20,633 nt of DNA from Deltaproteobacteria bacterium (GTDB lineage Bacteria; Desulfobacterota; Desulfarculia; Adiutricales; Adiutricaceae): NCBI GenBank assembly GCA_031267005.1, contig JAIRZX010000403.1, positions 1 to 20,633 of the forward strand, in the 5' to 3' direction. Shown piece after piece: positions 7,679 through 16,164 of the stretch. Numbering within the stretch: the stretch's first letter is position 1; each line of letters starts with the position of its first letter. Below the pieces are notes generated by a model. The model was not told where the DNA came from, searched no databases, and worked only from the letters and a program-made list of their open reading frames with translations. The position numbers were made by a program, and so were the translations under genes.

Positions 7679-10600
7679 TTAACCCTGGGCCAGCTCCTGG
7701 TTGGCCACCCTCTGCCACAGCGGGTCTGATAACTGGCTCATCACCTGCAAAACGGAGCGATAGCTGTCGTTTAAACCCATCCGCCTGTAACCGCCGGCTA
7801 TGGCGTACAGATCCTCGCCCGAGGCGTCCGGGGGCTTGTTGGCCATGGCTTGGTCGAAGTTGCGCTGGGCGTCGGCGGCGCGGTCAAGCTCCTGGTAAAC
7901 TTTGGCTACCTGGGCGTACCGGGTGAAGCGTTCGGCCAAATGCTCGCCGGGGTTTTGGTCGCGCCCCAGGAACTCTTCCTGCGCGCCCGCCCAGTCCTCC
8001 ACCCTGTTTTGGTTTAAATAGAGGGACAAGAGGAGTTCCTGAACCTCCGGGGCGTCGTCGATGCCGGGGCTCCTGACGACCCCGTCCTCAAGGACGCCCA
8101 GCGCCTCCGCTTCGAGTCCCTCCCCCATCAGCATTGAGGTTTCGTCCAAAAAGGTCTGGCGGAACTGCGGGTGGGCGGGGAAGTCGGAGCGGAAGATGTC
8201 GTACAAGGCCACCGCGTCTGGGATACGTCCCAAGGCACGTGCGTAACCGATTTCGTCCAAGGTGACCTGGGCCTCTTCGGGCCGCCCCGAGAACTCCCGC
8301 CGGAAAGTTTCCAGATCGTCGTAGGCGTGGGCGTTCAAGCCCATGGAGCCTTCGATGGCCGCCATCTCCAAAAGCACTTCCGGGCGCTCGGGATGGACGG
8401 GGAAGCTGTCCAGGTATTCCCGGTAGCCGTTTAGGGCCTCCTGGGGGTCGCCGGTCTTCAATTCCTGGCGGGCGGCCAGAAGGGTAAGATCGCCCGATCT
8501 GGGATCGTTGGGATAGCTGTCCAGAAAATCGTGCCAGGCCTCCACGCCCTCCTGCGGACGGTTGAAGACCAGGTAGTCCTTGGCTTTCTCCAGCAGGAGA
8601 TCGGGTATCCTGGGGTCGTCCGGGTAACGGGCGCGGAACTCGTCGAAGGCGGCGAAGGCTTCGTCGGGGAACCGGGCTGCCACGGCGTCCCGGTACTCGG
8701 CCAGGTAGGATTCCTTGGTGAGGGGATCCTCGGGATAGCGGGATCTCATGTCCCTCAAAAAGCCGAAGGCTTCGCGCGGCCTGTTGGCCGAGTAGAGCTT
8801 GCGGTAGGCGTTCAGGTAGCTTTGGGCGGCCTCGGGATCGTCAGGGTATTCGCGTTGGAAGAGCCTCACGGTGTCAATGGCGCGGTCGTGGCGGCCCGCG
8901 CTCCACTGCTCCTCGGCCCGGTCCAGGAGCATCTTGCGGCCGACTACGTCGCCTGGATTAAGCTGGCGGTAGAGCTCCTCGTAGCGCCAGGCGTCCTCGG
9001 GGCGCTCTCGATTCCTGGCGTCCTCGACGGATTCGAGGATTGTGGAAGGGACGCGCTCGTCATCGGGGTATCGCATCCTGAACTCGGAGAGCCTGTCCCA
9101 GTAGCGAGCCGCGCGGTTCTGGCGCTGGTCCATCTTGGCCTGGGTAAGGAGGTATTCCGGCGCCAGTTCGTCGTCCGGGTAGTCGCGGCGGTAACGGTCC
9201 ATGAGCGCCGAGGCCGAGTCGAAGTTGCCGTTCTCGACTTCTATGGACGCCGCCTGGGACAGGGCAAGCTGGACTAAGTCGGTGAGCGGGGCGACTACGG
9301 GGTCGTCCGCGAAACGGAGCAGGTCCGCTACGGCGGCGTCGTTACGGGGGGCCGCGAAGGCCGCCGCCGTGTCGAAGAGCCTGGCGTATAGCCAGTCGTT
9401 TTCTTCCGGGAACTCTGCGGCCGTTTTCTTTATCTGGTCGAAGGCCTCCTGCGGCTGCCCGGCGTCCAGGGCTGACGATATCAGCTTCTTCTGGTCCGAG
9501 AGCCTCTGTTCGGGTGAGTTCTGCTGGATCTCCTTCCAGACCTCCAGCGCCTCCGCCGGACGCCCGAGTTTCTCGTAAGACTGGGCCAGGAGCCTCAGGA
9601 ACCTCAGCTTGTCCGGCCCCTCCAGAAAGGACGAGTTGTTGAGGTTCAGCCCTTCTATCTTGTCGTACTCGCCCAAGTTGAAGCGCTGGGTGGCTTCGTT
9701 CACCACCGCGCGGGAAAGAATCGGCTTCGCCTCGGCCACCAATACGCCGTTCGGGTATTTGCTCACGAGTTCGCGGAGCCAGCGTATGGCCTCGGAATTC
9801 TCGCCGTCCGCGGCCTGGGCTTGGCCTATTTTCAGGTACGCCAGCTGGAGGAGGGGCGATTGCGAAGCGGCGGTGATGATCTGGTCGTACATCTTGACCG
9901 TCGCCTGCCGGGCGCCGCGCTCCAGGGCGTCGAAGACTTGGTCGCCTTGGAAGAAGGAGCTTAAGGCCCCCATGTCGGCCAGGCGGATCTGGGACACCAG
10001 GCCGCCGTCGCGGTCGGGGAAGAGGGCCTTGGCCAACCTGAAGTAGCTGATGGCCTCGGACCCCCGCCCCATGGACTGGAGGGCGTTCCCGATCCTCGCC
10101 AGCATCACGTCCGCCTTAGGGTGGTCCGGTTCGAGGTTAACCGCGTGCTCCAGGAACATGGCCGTCAGATCGGGACGCGAAAGATACGAATAAGAATCGC
10201 CCATGGCGTAGAGCATGCCCGGGTAAAGCTCGTAGATTTCCGGATCCTTGTCCAGCGCGTCCCGGAACTTTTCCACCGCCTGGCTGTAAAGGGTGTCTTG
10301 GTAGTCGGCCATGGCGAGCCTTAAAAGCGCCAGGAGCGACCAGGCGTCCGGCGGGTCGCGCTCGGCCAGCGGGCCTGCCGCCTTGCGGGCGTCCTCGTTC
10401 AGGTTCATGGCGAGCGACATGTCCGCGCCCTTCAAGGTGGCCAGGGGGGCCCAGGGGGAGTCGGGATACGATTCGGCGTCGAGGCGGTAGAGCCCGGCGG
10501 CCTCGTTGGCGTAGCCCATCTCGCGGGCTATCTCGGCCAGCATGAAGCCGCACCGGGGCGCCTCGATGCTCTTCGGGAAGGTGTCTATGGCGGTGCGCCA

Positions 10601-11521
10601 GGCGTCAGCGGCTGCCTGGTAGTTGTCGGGGAGGCCTTTCGCGTAGTAAAGGTCGCCCAAAAGGAAGATGGCGGGATCGTTGTACACGTGGCCGGGGTTC
10701 TCGGTCCTGAAGCGTTCCAGGAGGCCTATTGCCGTATCCAGATCGCCGGAGGCCGCCGCGGCCAGCCCGTCCGTCACCAGGCGCTCGGGCGTGCCCGGCT
10801 GGGGGGAACTTTCAACGAAGAAGGACACTCCGCGGATGATCTCCGGCAGGGACGGCGGGTCGAACGCTATCTGGGAGCGCATCCTGGAAGGCGCCGGGAA
10901 CGCCCCGGCGTCCGCCTGTTCCTCCTCCTGGGCCTTCAGGTCCACTACCAGCGAGAAGCCGTCCCTGGACAGGAAATGCCTCACGTCGAAGTGGTTGGAG
11001 GCTACGGACACTTTCGCCACGAGCCTGCCCCCGTCCTGGACGAGCGCCACTTCGTTTACCAGCTCGTCGCTGGGGGCGGCGACGCCCGAGGCCACGTCAG
11101 ACGGCCCGAAGTCCGCCTGGATCTGGCCGGCGTCGCTCCGGCGCACCACCACGTCTTCCATCCGCCCCTTGAAGGTGAAGACGAGCCTCGTATAGCCTTC
11201 GGCGCGGCCCAGGCTTATCTGCTCCAGTTCGTTTCGTTCGCCCGCGGGAGGCGAAATAAGCGGGGGGGGGGAAGGCTGAGGGGAGGAGAGCGGATCGGAG
11301 TTAAACAGGGACATCGGGTCCGAAGCCTCCGGCGCCACCGGCATGGGCGACTGGGCTACGGAGAGGCCGGAGGGGTATGCCAGCGCGGCAAGGGACAAAA
11401 ACGCCAAAGCCGCCGAAAGCCGGAGCCCTGCCTTCAGGGGCCCGGGCGGGGCTGCCGCCCGGGCCGCCTCGCGGCGGCCCGCAGAACTGAAGCCGGTATG
11501 GAGTCTTTTGCGATCGGCCAT
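7679..11521 (-). CDS. Secreted 1280-residue TPR-repeat protein with N-terminal beta domain
   Basis: A large envelope protein, probably periplasmic. A basic, unusually long N-region (1-32) precedes a hydrophobic stretch (33-56, ending SVAQS), consistent with a Sec signal peptide. A Pro/Ser-rich segment (58-95) follows. A beta-rich domain (about 98-196, with QISLGRAEGYTRLVFTFKG near 101-119 and DGFSLVVDLK at 187-196) resembles AMIN-like domains that bind envelope glycans. The rest is tetratricopeptide-like helical hairpins, starting near 243, with YbgF/BamD-style (Y/F)PxxP turns. Residues 781-1150 hold ten repeats of exactly 37 residues. The ATG at 11521 is forced by an in-frame TAA three codons upstream; no clear Shine-Dalgarno is seen. 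A run of ten C lies in codons 84-87. A protein scaffold or envelope assembly role is inferred; no enzyme motif is present. The 111-base upstream repeats and GC-rich sequence fit its minus-strand neighbour. Confidence 0.88.
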   Translation of the reverse strand: MADRKRLHTGFSSAGRREAARAAAPPGPLKAGLRLSAALAFLSLAALAYPSGLSVAQSPMPVAPEASDPMSLFNSDPLSSPQPSPPPLISPPAGERNELEQISLGRAEGYTRLVFTFKGRMEDVVVRRSDAGQIQADFGPSDVASGVAAPSDELVNEVALVQDGGRLVAKVSVASNHFDVRHFLSRDGFSLVVDLKAQEEEQADAGAFPAPSRMRSQIAFDPPSLPEIIRGVSFFVESSPQPGTPERLVTDGLAAAASGDLDTAIGLLERFRTENPGHVYNDPAIFLLGDLYYAKGLPDNYQAAADAWRTAIDTFPKSIEAPRCGFMLAEIAREMGYANEAAGLYRLDAESYPDSPWAPLATLKGADMSLAMNLNEDARKAAGPLAERDPPDAWSLLALLRLAMADYQDTLYSQAVEKFRDALDKDPEIYELYPGMLYAMGDSYSYLSRPDLTAMFLEHAVNLEPDHPKADVMLARIGNALQSMGRGSEAISYFRLAKALFPDRDGGLVSQIRLADMGALSSFFQGDQVFDALERGARQATVKMYDQIITAASQSPLLQLAYLKIGQAQAADGENSEAIRWLRELVSKYPNGVLVAEAKPILSRAVVNEATQRFNLGEYDKIEGLNLNNSSFLEGPDKLRFLRLLAQSYEKLGRPAEALEVWKEIQQNSPEQRLSDQKKLISSALDAGQPQEAFDQIKKTAAEFPEENDWLYARLFDTAAAFAAPRNDAAVADLLRFADDPVVAPLTDLVQLALSQAASIEVENGNFDSASALMDRYRRDYPDDELAPEYLLTQAKMDQRQNRAARYWDRLSEFRMRYPDDERVPSTILESVEDARNRERPEDAWRYEELYRQLNPGDVVGRKMLLDRAEEQWSAGRHDRAIDTVRLFQREYPDDPEAAQSYLNAYRKLYSANRPREAFGFLRDMRSRYPEDPLTKESYLAEYRDAVAARFPDEAFAAFDEFRARYPDDPRIPDLLLEKAKDYLVFNRPQEGVEAWHDFLDSYPNDPRSGDLTLLAARQELKTGDPQEALNGYREYLDSFPVHPERPEVLLEMAAIEGSMGLNAHAYDDLETFRREFSGRPEEAQVTLDEIGYARALGRIPDAVALYDIFRSDFPAHPQFRQTFLDETSMLMGEGLEAEALGVLEDGVVRSPGIDDAPEVQELLLSLYLNQNRVEDWAGAQEEFLGRDQNPGEHLAERFTRYAQVAKVYQELDRAADAQRNFDQAMANKPPDASGEDLYAIAGGYRRMGLNDSYRSVLQVMSQLSDPLWQRVANQELAQG
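8072..9181 (-). repeat. Ten exact-length 37-residue (111-bp) TPR-like repeats
   Basis: Counting from the (Y/F)P turn, ten successive units of the TPR protein (residues 781-1150) each have 37 residues with no insertion or deletion. They begin YPDDE, YPDDE, NPGDV, YPDDP, YPEDP, YPDDP, YPNDP, FPVHP, FSGRP and FPAHP. Sequence identity between units is modest, so they are old repeats whose length is conserved, not recent DNA duplications. The 37-residue period fits the YbgF/BamD class of TPRs better than the standard 34-residue TPR. Confidence 0.85.
11262..11271 (-). repeat. C10 homopolymer in the 5' part of the TPR gene
   Basis: Ten consecutive C on the coding strand (ten G on plus) encode part of SPPP at residues 84-87, between the signal peptide and the beta domain. 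A slip of one base would shift the frame and remove almost the whole 1280-residue protein, which is the usual layout of a phase-variable surface gene. Whether the length varies in a population cannot be seen here. Confidence 0.75.
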
Positions 11522-12291
11522 GGTCGTTTAGTGTGCGGCGGCCGGATTAGGGGCCCGGGCGGGAGCTTTCCGGCCGCCGGGTAACGGGTTGCCGGGTTTC
11601 TTGCTGGAAGGGTTAAGGGCGCCGGGGGTCGGGCCGCCAGGTTTAGGGCCGCGAGCCCTCGCGGGTCCCCGTGCGGCGGCTCAAGCGGACGCCGGCTCGT
11701 CGGGCGCCGCGGCGCTTGCGGGCACGAAGGGCTTCCAGGGTCCTGCGGGGGGGGGCCTTTCGGGTATGGGGGACGTCGGGCGTCAGCCGCCTTGGGAAGC
11801 TGAATCCGTCGTTTTCCGGCTTAGGGGCGCTGGCCCTCAAGAGCCGGGGCCGGGCGCCTGCCGCGGAGTTCAGGCTGAACTCCCGCTTCGCGGCGCTGCG
11901 GGACATATCAAAACCTTGCGTTTCACAACCTTTAGGATCTCCAATACCGATAAATCCCCTTGCCGGGCAAAGTCACTGCCGGATTGGGCCTCGGCAGGAT
12001 GGAGCCGCCGGCCGGGTAAAGCCCCGTCAGCCGGCTTGCCCGGCAATGGCGGGTTTGCCGGTCGGGGAGGAGAAGTCCAAGGCGGCGGAAAGGCCCCTCC
12101 CTTATTGTATTATCGGCTGCCCAAGGGCGTTCCTCAAAGCTGTGAACCCCTTGGAAGCGGCTCTGGCAAAAGGCTCGAGGGGTCCCTTCAGCAGACGCCG
12201 GATTACGCGGCGCCGGAGTAGCGGTCCCTGAGCCTGTTTGCCTTCCGTATGCCGTCTGGGGGCAGGGTCCGGCACCGGCCGCAAAAGCCGG
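11522..12291. other. GC-rich spacer between the TPR gene and the sigma-54 activator gene
   Basis: About 770 bases separate two minus-strand genes. It contains a G9 run (11747-11755), an exact 11-bp inverted repeat TTGCCGGGCAA/TTGCCCGGCAA (11960-11970 and 12036-12046, 65 bases apart), and a possible minus-strand promoter near 12109-12137. An 87-codon arginine-rich frame on the minus strand (11906 down to 11643) has AAGG seven bases before its ATG, but its composition looks like a by-product of high GC. No other signal is seen. Confidence 0.45.
12109..12137 (-). promoter_or_regulatory. Possible sigma-70-type promoter upstream of the TPR gene
   Basis: On the minus strand TTGAGG (plus 12132-12137) and GATAAT (plus 12109-12114) are exactly 17 bases apart, in a small AT-richer patch of a GC-rich spacer. 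It would fire toward the TPR gene and leave a leader of nearly 590 bases, which is long; it could instead drive a small RNA or be chance. Confidence 0.28.
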
Positions 12292-14319
12292 CTACTTCTT
12301 CCTGATCTTCTCCTGGAGGGTGGTCCGGTTGATGCCCAGGAGCTTGGCCGCGTTGTTCTTAAGGCCGCCCGAGGCTTGGAGGGCCGCCGTAATGAGCTTC
12401 GCCTCGTAGTCCTTCATGAGCGCGTTGAGGCTGACGCCGTCCAGGGGGAAGCGGAGGAGGGGCGACACGACTGCCGCGAGTTCGTCCGGGAGGGGGCGGG
12501 CGGAGGCTTCGGGGTTGCCCTGCGCCGAAGGATCGCCTCCGGCCGCCGGGCGGATCACCCCAGCGGGATTTGGAGCGATTTCTGTGCCAGATAATGCCTC
12601 ATCTCCAGGACCCAGGCCGCCGCCGGCGGGGGCTTGGCAGGATTCAGGAAGGGGAGGCGCGGAAGGGCAGGAAGGCGCGGCGTTTCCGGCCTCGGCCCAG
12701 GCGCCGGGCCCGCCGTCCGGGATCGAAGGCGGCCGGGCGCCCGGCGGGGATACCGCGGCCGGGGTCAGTCCGGGGCAGGAATCCGCAAACCCGGAACCGC
12801 CCGGGCCGCGGGCGGCATCCGGCTGCTGGTCCGGGGAGCCGGCCGGGCCCGGGGGGAGATCGTCGTCCGCCAGCATGAAGCCCTTCAAAAGCTCGTCGCG
12901 GGCCTCGTCGGCCGGGTCGGGGACGGACCTGATCCAGGTAGGGAGATCCTCTTCGGTAAGGACGTTTCCGTCCGCCAGGATGACCATCCTCTCCATCAGG
13001 TTCTCGAGCTCCCGGATGTTGCCGGGCCAGCGGTAGGAGCAGAGCTGGGCCAGGGCCGGGGGATCCACGCCTACGACGGAGGAGCCGCGGGTCTCCCGCA
13101 GGCGTTTCAGGAAAAACTCGATGAGGAGGGGTATGTCGGCGGCCCGGTCCCTTAAGGGGGGGACGGATACCGGGATGACGTTCAGGCGGTAGTAGAGGTC
13201 CTCCCGGAAGCGGCCCTCCCGGACCGCTTTGGCCAGATCCACGTGGGTGGCGGTAATGACCCTGATGTCGGCGCGGATGGTGCGCTCGCCGCCGACCTTT
13301 TCGAACTCGTGCTCCTGGAGGACCCTCAGGAGCTTCACCTGGAGCTTGGGGCTCATGTCCCCTATCTCGTCCAAAAAGACGGTGCCGCCCTGGGCCAGCT
13401 CGAAGCGGCCGGCCCTCTCCTTCACCGCGTTGGTGAAGGCGCCCTTCTCGTGGCCGAAAAGCTCGGTCTCCAAAAGCTCCTCGGGAATGGCCCCGCAGTT
13501 GACCGGGACCATCGGCTTGTCCTTCCTGGGCGAAGACAGGTGGATGGCGCGGGCTATAAGCTCCTTGCCCGTGCCGGTCTCCCCGTGGACCATGACCGTG
13601 GAGTCCGTTGCCGCGACCTTGGCGATGATCCTGAACAGCTTCATGAGCGCGGGGCTCTGCCCCACTATGGCCCTGGACGGGAAGACGACGGCTGCGAGTG
13701 CGGGATCCTGGCCGGGATGCCGGCCGCCGCCTCCGTCGCCGCCGGAGGCGGCCGTTGCCTCATGGGCGCCCGTGGCGTTAGGAAGTGCGGCGCCGCCGGA
13801 AACCGGAGAGGCGGAAGAGGGGGATACGGGGGAGGCTAAGGGGGAGGACGAGGCAGCGGAGGTTCCCGAAGCGGCGGAGGGGCCGGATTGGGGCGGGGCG
13901 GAAGGGGAACGCGGCGCCGCGAACGCGGCCTGGGCCCCCTGGCCGGTCGCGTCGGCGAAGGAACCGAGCATGTTCGTGAGCGCCTGGGCCAGCTCGAGGG
14001 GATCGGGCGGCAGAGGCAGGAAGTCGTTGAGCCCAGCCCTGATGTAGCCCGTGACGGTCTTTAGGGTCGCTCCCGCCCCAAGGCCGAGGAGCTTCATGGC
14101 CGGCGGCAGCTCGCGTATGCGGGCCGCTATCTTCTTCTCGCTGGCGGTTTGGAGCTCGTCCAGGTTCACGATGAGGGCCGAGTAGCGGCCCTCGGGGAGC
14201 ATTGCTTCGGCCTCGTCCAGGTTCTGGGCCCTCACGGCCGCGAAGCCGCGGTCCCTGCAGGCGTTGGCCAGGGTCTCGAACAGCTTGTTGTTTTTGACCG
14301 CGACCAGTACATCACCCAT
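12292..14319 (-). CDS. Sigma-54-dependent (NtrC-family) activator with a degenerate receiver domain
   Basis: A 675-residue enhancer-binding protein that would use ATP to open sigma-54 promoters. Residues 1-118 have the receiver fold pattern but lack the key residues: the N-terminal acidic pair is absent (VLVAVKNN), the phospho-Asp position is Asn52 in ALIVNLDE, the Thr/Ser position is Gly, and the conserved Lys is Leu103 in NDFLPLPP. An Ala/Ser/Pro linker runs 121-205. The AAA+ core follows: Walker A GETGTGKE at 246-253, the sigma-54 contact loop GAFTNA (usually GAFTGA) at 293-298, Walker B GGTVFLDEIGD at 311-321, and WPGNIRELEN at 431-440. A second Pro/Gly/Ala linker fills about 471-612. A Fis-type HTH ends the protein (about 628-675, with NNAAKLLGINRTTLQEKIRKK). 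The start is firm: AAGGAG lies 8 bases upstream (plus 14328-14333). No kinase gene adjoins it; regulation by partner binding is inferred. Confidence 0.93.
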   Translation of the reverse strand: MGDVLVAVKNNKLFETLANACRDRGFAAVRAQNLDEAEAMLPEGRYSALIVNLDELQTASEKKIAARIRELPPAMKLLGLGAGATLKTVTGYIRAGLNDFLPLPPDPLELAQALTNMLGSFADATGQGAQAAFAAPRSPSAPPQSGPSAASGTSAASSSPLASPVSPSSASPVSGGAALPNATGAHEATAASGGDGGGGRHPGQDPALAAVVFPSRAIVGQSPALMKLFRIIAKVAATDSTVMVHGETGTGKELIARAIHLSSPRKDKPMVPVNCGAIPEELLETELFGHEKGAFTNAVKERAGRFELAQGGTVFLDEIGDMSPKLQVKLLRVLQEHEFEKVGGERTIRADIRVITATHVDLAKAVREGRFREDLYYRLNVIPVSVPPLRDRAADIPLLIEFFLKRLRETRGSSVVGVDPPALAQLCSYRWPGNIRELENLMERMVILADGNVLTEEDLPTWIRSVPDPADEARDELLKGFMLADDDLPPGPAGSPDQQPDAARGPGGSGFADSCPGLTPAAVSPPGARPPSIPDGGPGAWAEAGNAAPSCPSAPPLPESCQAPAGGGLGPGDEALSGTEIAPNPAGVIRPAAGGDPSAQGNPEASARPLPDELAAVVSPLLRFPLDGVSLNALMKDYEAKLITAALQASGGLKNNAAKLLGINRTTLQEKIRKK

Positions 14320-14568
14320 CTGGACCGCTCCTTAGGGGATAAGTGTGAACGGGGCATGTGGACCGTTCGGGCCATATGGGCCGTTTCGGCAGGACAGCCA
14401 GGGGACGTTCAGGCCCTTGCTCGCCGCAGGGCCGGAAGGCGAGGGGCTGGAGGCGCCGGAAAGTGCCGGGACGGCGGGACGGGCGCCGCGTGACCCGCTG
14501 GGAGCGGGCGGGGGAACCGGGCGGCGGGCTGGGGTTCGCCCGGCCTGGGAAACACAGGCAATGCCATA

Positions 14569-14597
14569 AATATAAGGCTTTAGGCGACTAAAAACAA
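14569..14597 (-). promoter_or_regulatory. Possible sigma-70-type promoter for the sigma-54 activator gene
   Basis: On the minus strand TTGTTT (plus 14592-14597) and TATATT (plus 14569-14574, 5 of 6 to TATAAT) are 17 bases apart in a short AT-rich patch of otherwise very GC-rich DNA. It points toward the activator gene and would give a leader of about 245 bases. The -35 match is weak, so this is a candidate only. Confidence 0.33.
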
Positions 14598-14930
14598 CGG
14601 GGGCGGCGGAGCGGGCAAGCTTGGCAAATGCTGCGTTGAAATCATTCGCGAACGCGACAGGGCGCCCCTTGCGGCTTCATTATGAAATCTCCCTCCCCCC
14701 AGGGGGGGCGCTGGCCCATTCGCCCCTCCGCCACTGCCGCGATACGGTTTAGCGCGATATCCGTTTGGCGCCGGGGGACGACGGGAGAGCCGATTCGTCG
14801 CGCGGCGGGGAAGTACCCGGAAGCGCGACGAGGCGCGGGCAGCGCGAGTGCCGGGCAGGTAAAGGAAAGGAAAGGAAGATCAAAGAGGCTAAAGGGCCCG
14901 CTGAGGACGCGCAAAGAGGCTTTAGGGCCG

Positions 14931-15058
14931 GCAATGGAGCGCAACGGAGCGCAACGGAGCGAAATGGAGCGAAATGGAGCGAAACTGGCGCGCAAGCGTG
15001 CGAAAGGAACAGCGCTGGCGCGGAAGGATGCGGAAGTATGCGGAAGTATGCGAAAGGA
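14931..15058. repeat. Two arrays of 10-bp tandem repeats
   Basis: The first array has five decamers (14931-14980) of the form G(C/A)AA(T/C)GGAGC. The second (15021-15058) has three full and one partial copy of CGGAAG(T/G)ATG-type decamers. Both have a strict 10-base period and the two arrays share the same 10-base phase. The spacer between them has no repeat. A period close to one DNA turn would put the same face of each unit on one side of the helix. Confidence 0.75.
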
Positions 15059-15205
15059 CCGGGGACGGGGAAAAGTCCGTTGGCGCGGGGGAAACAGAAC
15101 GGCGTTAAGAGGCCGGAAAAAATGATGGCGATGCGGAATGGCGTATATCTTTCGGGAACGGCCGCGTGAGGCCGCCAGCCTTAAGGCGTACCGTCCCGGA
15201 AAGAA

Positions 15206-15272
15206 TTAGTGCCGATGCGAATCTGACGCACTAAATTTTAACTATATCCTGAAATTTTTAAGGTATCGATAC
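15206..15272. promoter_or_regulatory. AT-rich patch with a hairpin and a 10-bp palindrome
   Basis: TTAGTGC (15206-15212) and GCACTAA (15228-15234) form an exact 7-bp inverted repeat with a 15-base loop. About 30 bases on, GTATCGATAC (15263-15272) is a perfect palindrome. Both sit in the only clearly AT-rich stretch (about 15200-15285) of the GC-rich spacer between the divergent activator and mla genes. This is where a promoter and operator would be expected, but no protein or sigma factor can be named. Confidence 0.3.
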
Positions 15273-16126
15273 GACTAAATGAAGGGCGTTCCGGCGCCTC
15301 AGCGGGTGCCGGTCACATATTTGCCGCAAAGCTTGAGGCAAAGGCGATAAGACAGTCATCCGCGCAAAGCGCGAGACAAGCTCAGGAAAACCGGAAAATG
15401 GCGCTGCGGCCAAAATGGCGGGGGCCGTCCTTCCCCAGGCGGCAAGGGCGCGGAGAGGGCGCGCAATCTATTTCCAACTGCAGGCCGGAATGGGTCCCTG
15501 ATAATCGCAAAACGTTTGAATGCGCTTGAAGATTAGGCTATATTCCCCCTCTCCGGAAAGGTTTCCCTTTTCGGCGCGATCTTGTTCCCCTCCGGGCTCT
15601 GCCGGGCGAAAGCCGGGGATTCCGCGTCGGCGGCGCGATTCCGGCCCCGCGCCCGGACGCGGCTCAGGGAATTTCCCTTGAGGGAACGGGCGCCCCGGTC
15701 TTGAAACAGCAGCCCCTTTTGGATACCATGTATAGGCGAAGTCTTTGTCTGGGGGGCTCCCCCTGGCCTCAACCGGCTTCAGGCGCAAGGCATTTGGCCT
15801 CGGCTCGCCTCTCGAAGGACTTCCAAAAATAGGACACTCCCTGTTTACCGCTACGCCTCCGGGGCGTACCCGGCGCGCCGTTCCTCTTTCCGGCTTTCCG
15901 TCCTCACGGGAAGTCCCGTGCCGGGCATTGGAGCGCCGGGCCCCGTTCCGCCGGGAGCCGGGCGGGCTTGCGCCGAACGGTTCCGGAGGTTCCGAAAAGG
16001 GTCCGCCCGGTTCCGAAAAGCGCCGGGCGGGCAAATGCTGGTTCGCGCGTGTCCGTGCCGGTTCGCCCTGCTCCGTCCCGTACCTTTCGGCGCCATGTCC
16101 CGCGGGCCTACGGCCGAGTTTCCGGG

Positions 16127-16164
16127 CCCGGCTCCAGCCGTCCGGCCCGGCTCCGGCCGTCCGG
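16127..16164. repeat. Tandem 19-bp direct repeat upstream of mlaE
   Basis: CCCGGCTCCAGCCGTCCGG (16127-16145) is followed directly by a second copy (16146-16164) with one change (A to G). The pair lies about 150 bases before mlaE. Similar G/C-rich short duplications occur in other spacers of this window, so it may be slippage-generated and have no role. Confidence 0.6.

Noticed and set aside
11643..11906. 87-codon minus-strand frame with AAGG seven bases before its ATG
   Set aside because: The start signal is decent, but the peptide is almost all Arg/Ala/Pro/Ser with no fold signal and runs over a G9 homopolymer; not enough to call a gene.
12260..12291. Hairpin (GCCGGC with GGCCGG) after the activator stop as a terminator
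   Set aside because: Short stem with a mismatch and no T-run on the minus strand.
14621..14640. Possible sigma-54 -24/-12 promoter (TTGGCAAATGCTGCG) near the activator gene
   Set aside because: The GG and GC doublets are 8 bases apart instead of 10, so it does not meet the sigma-54 spacing rule.
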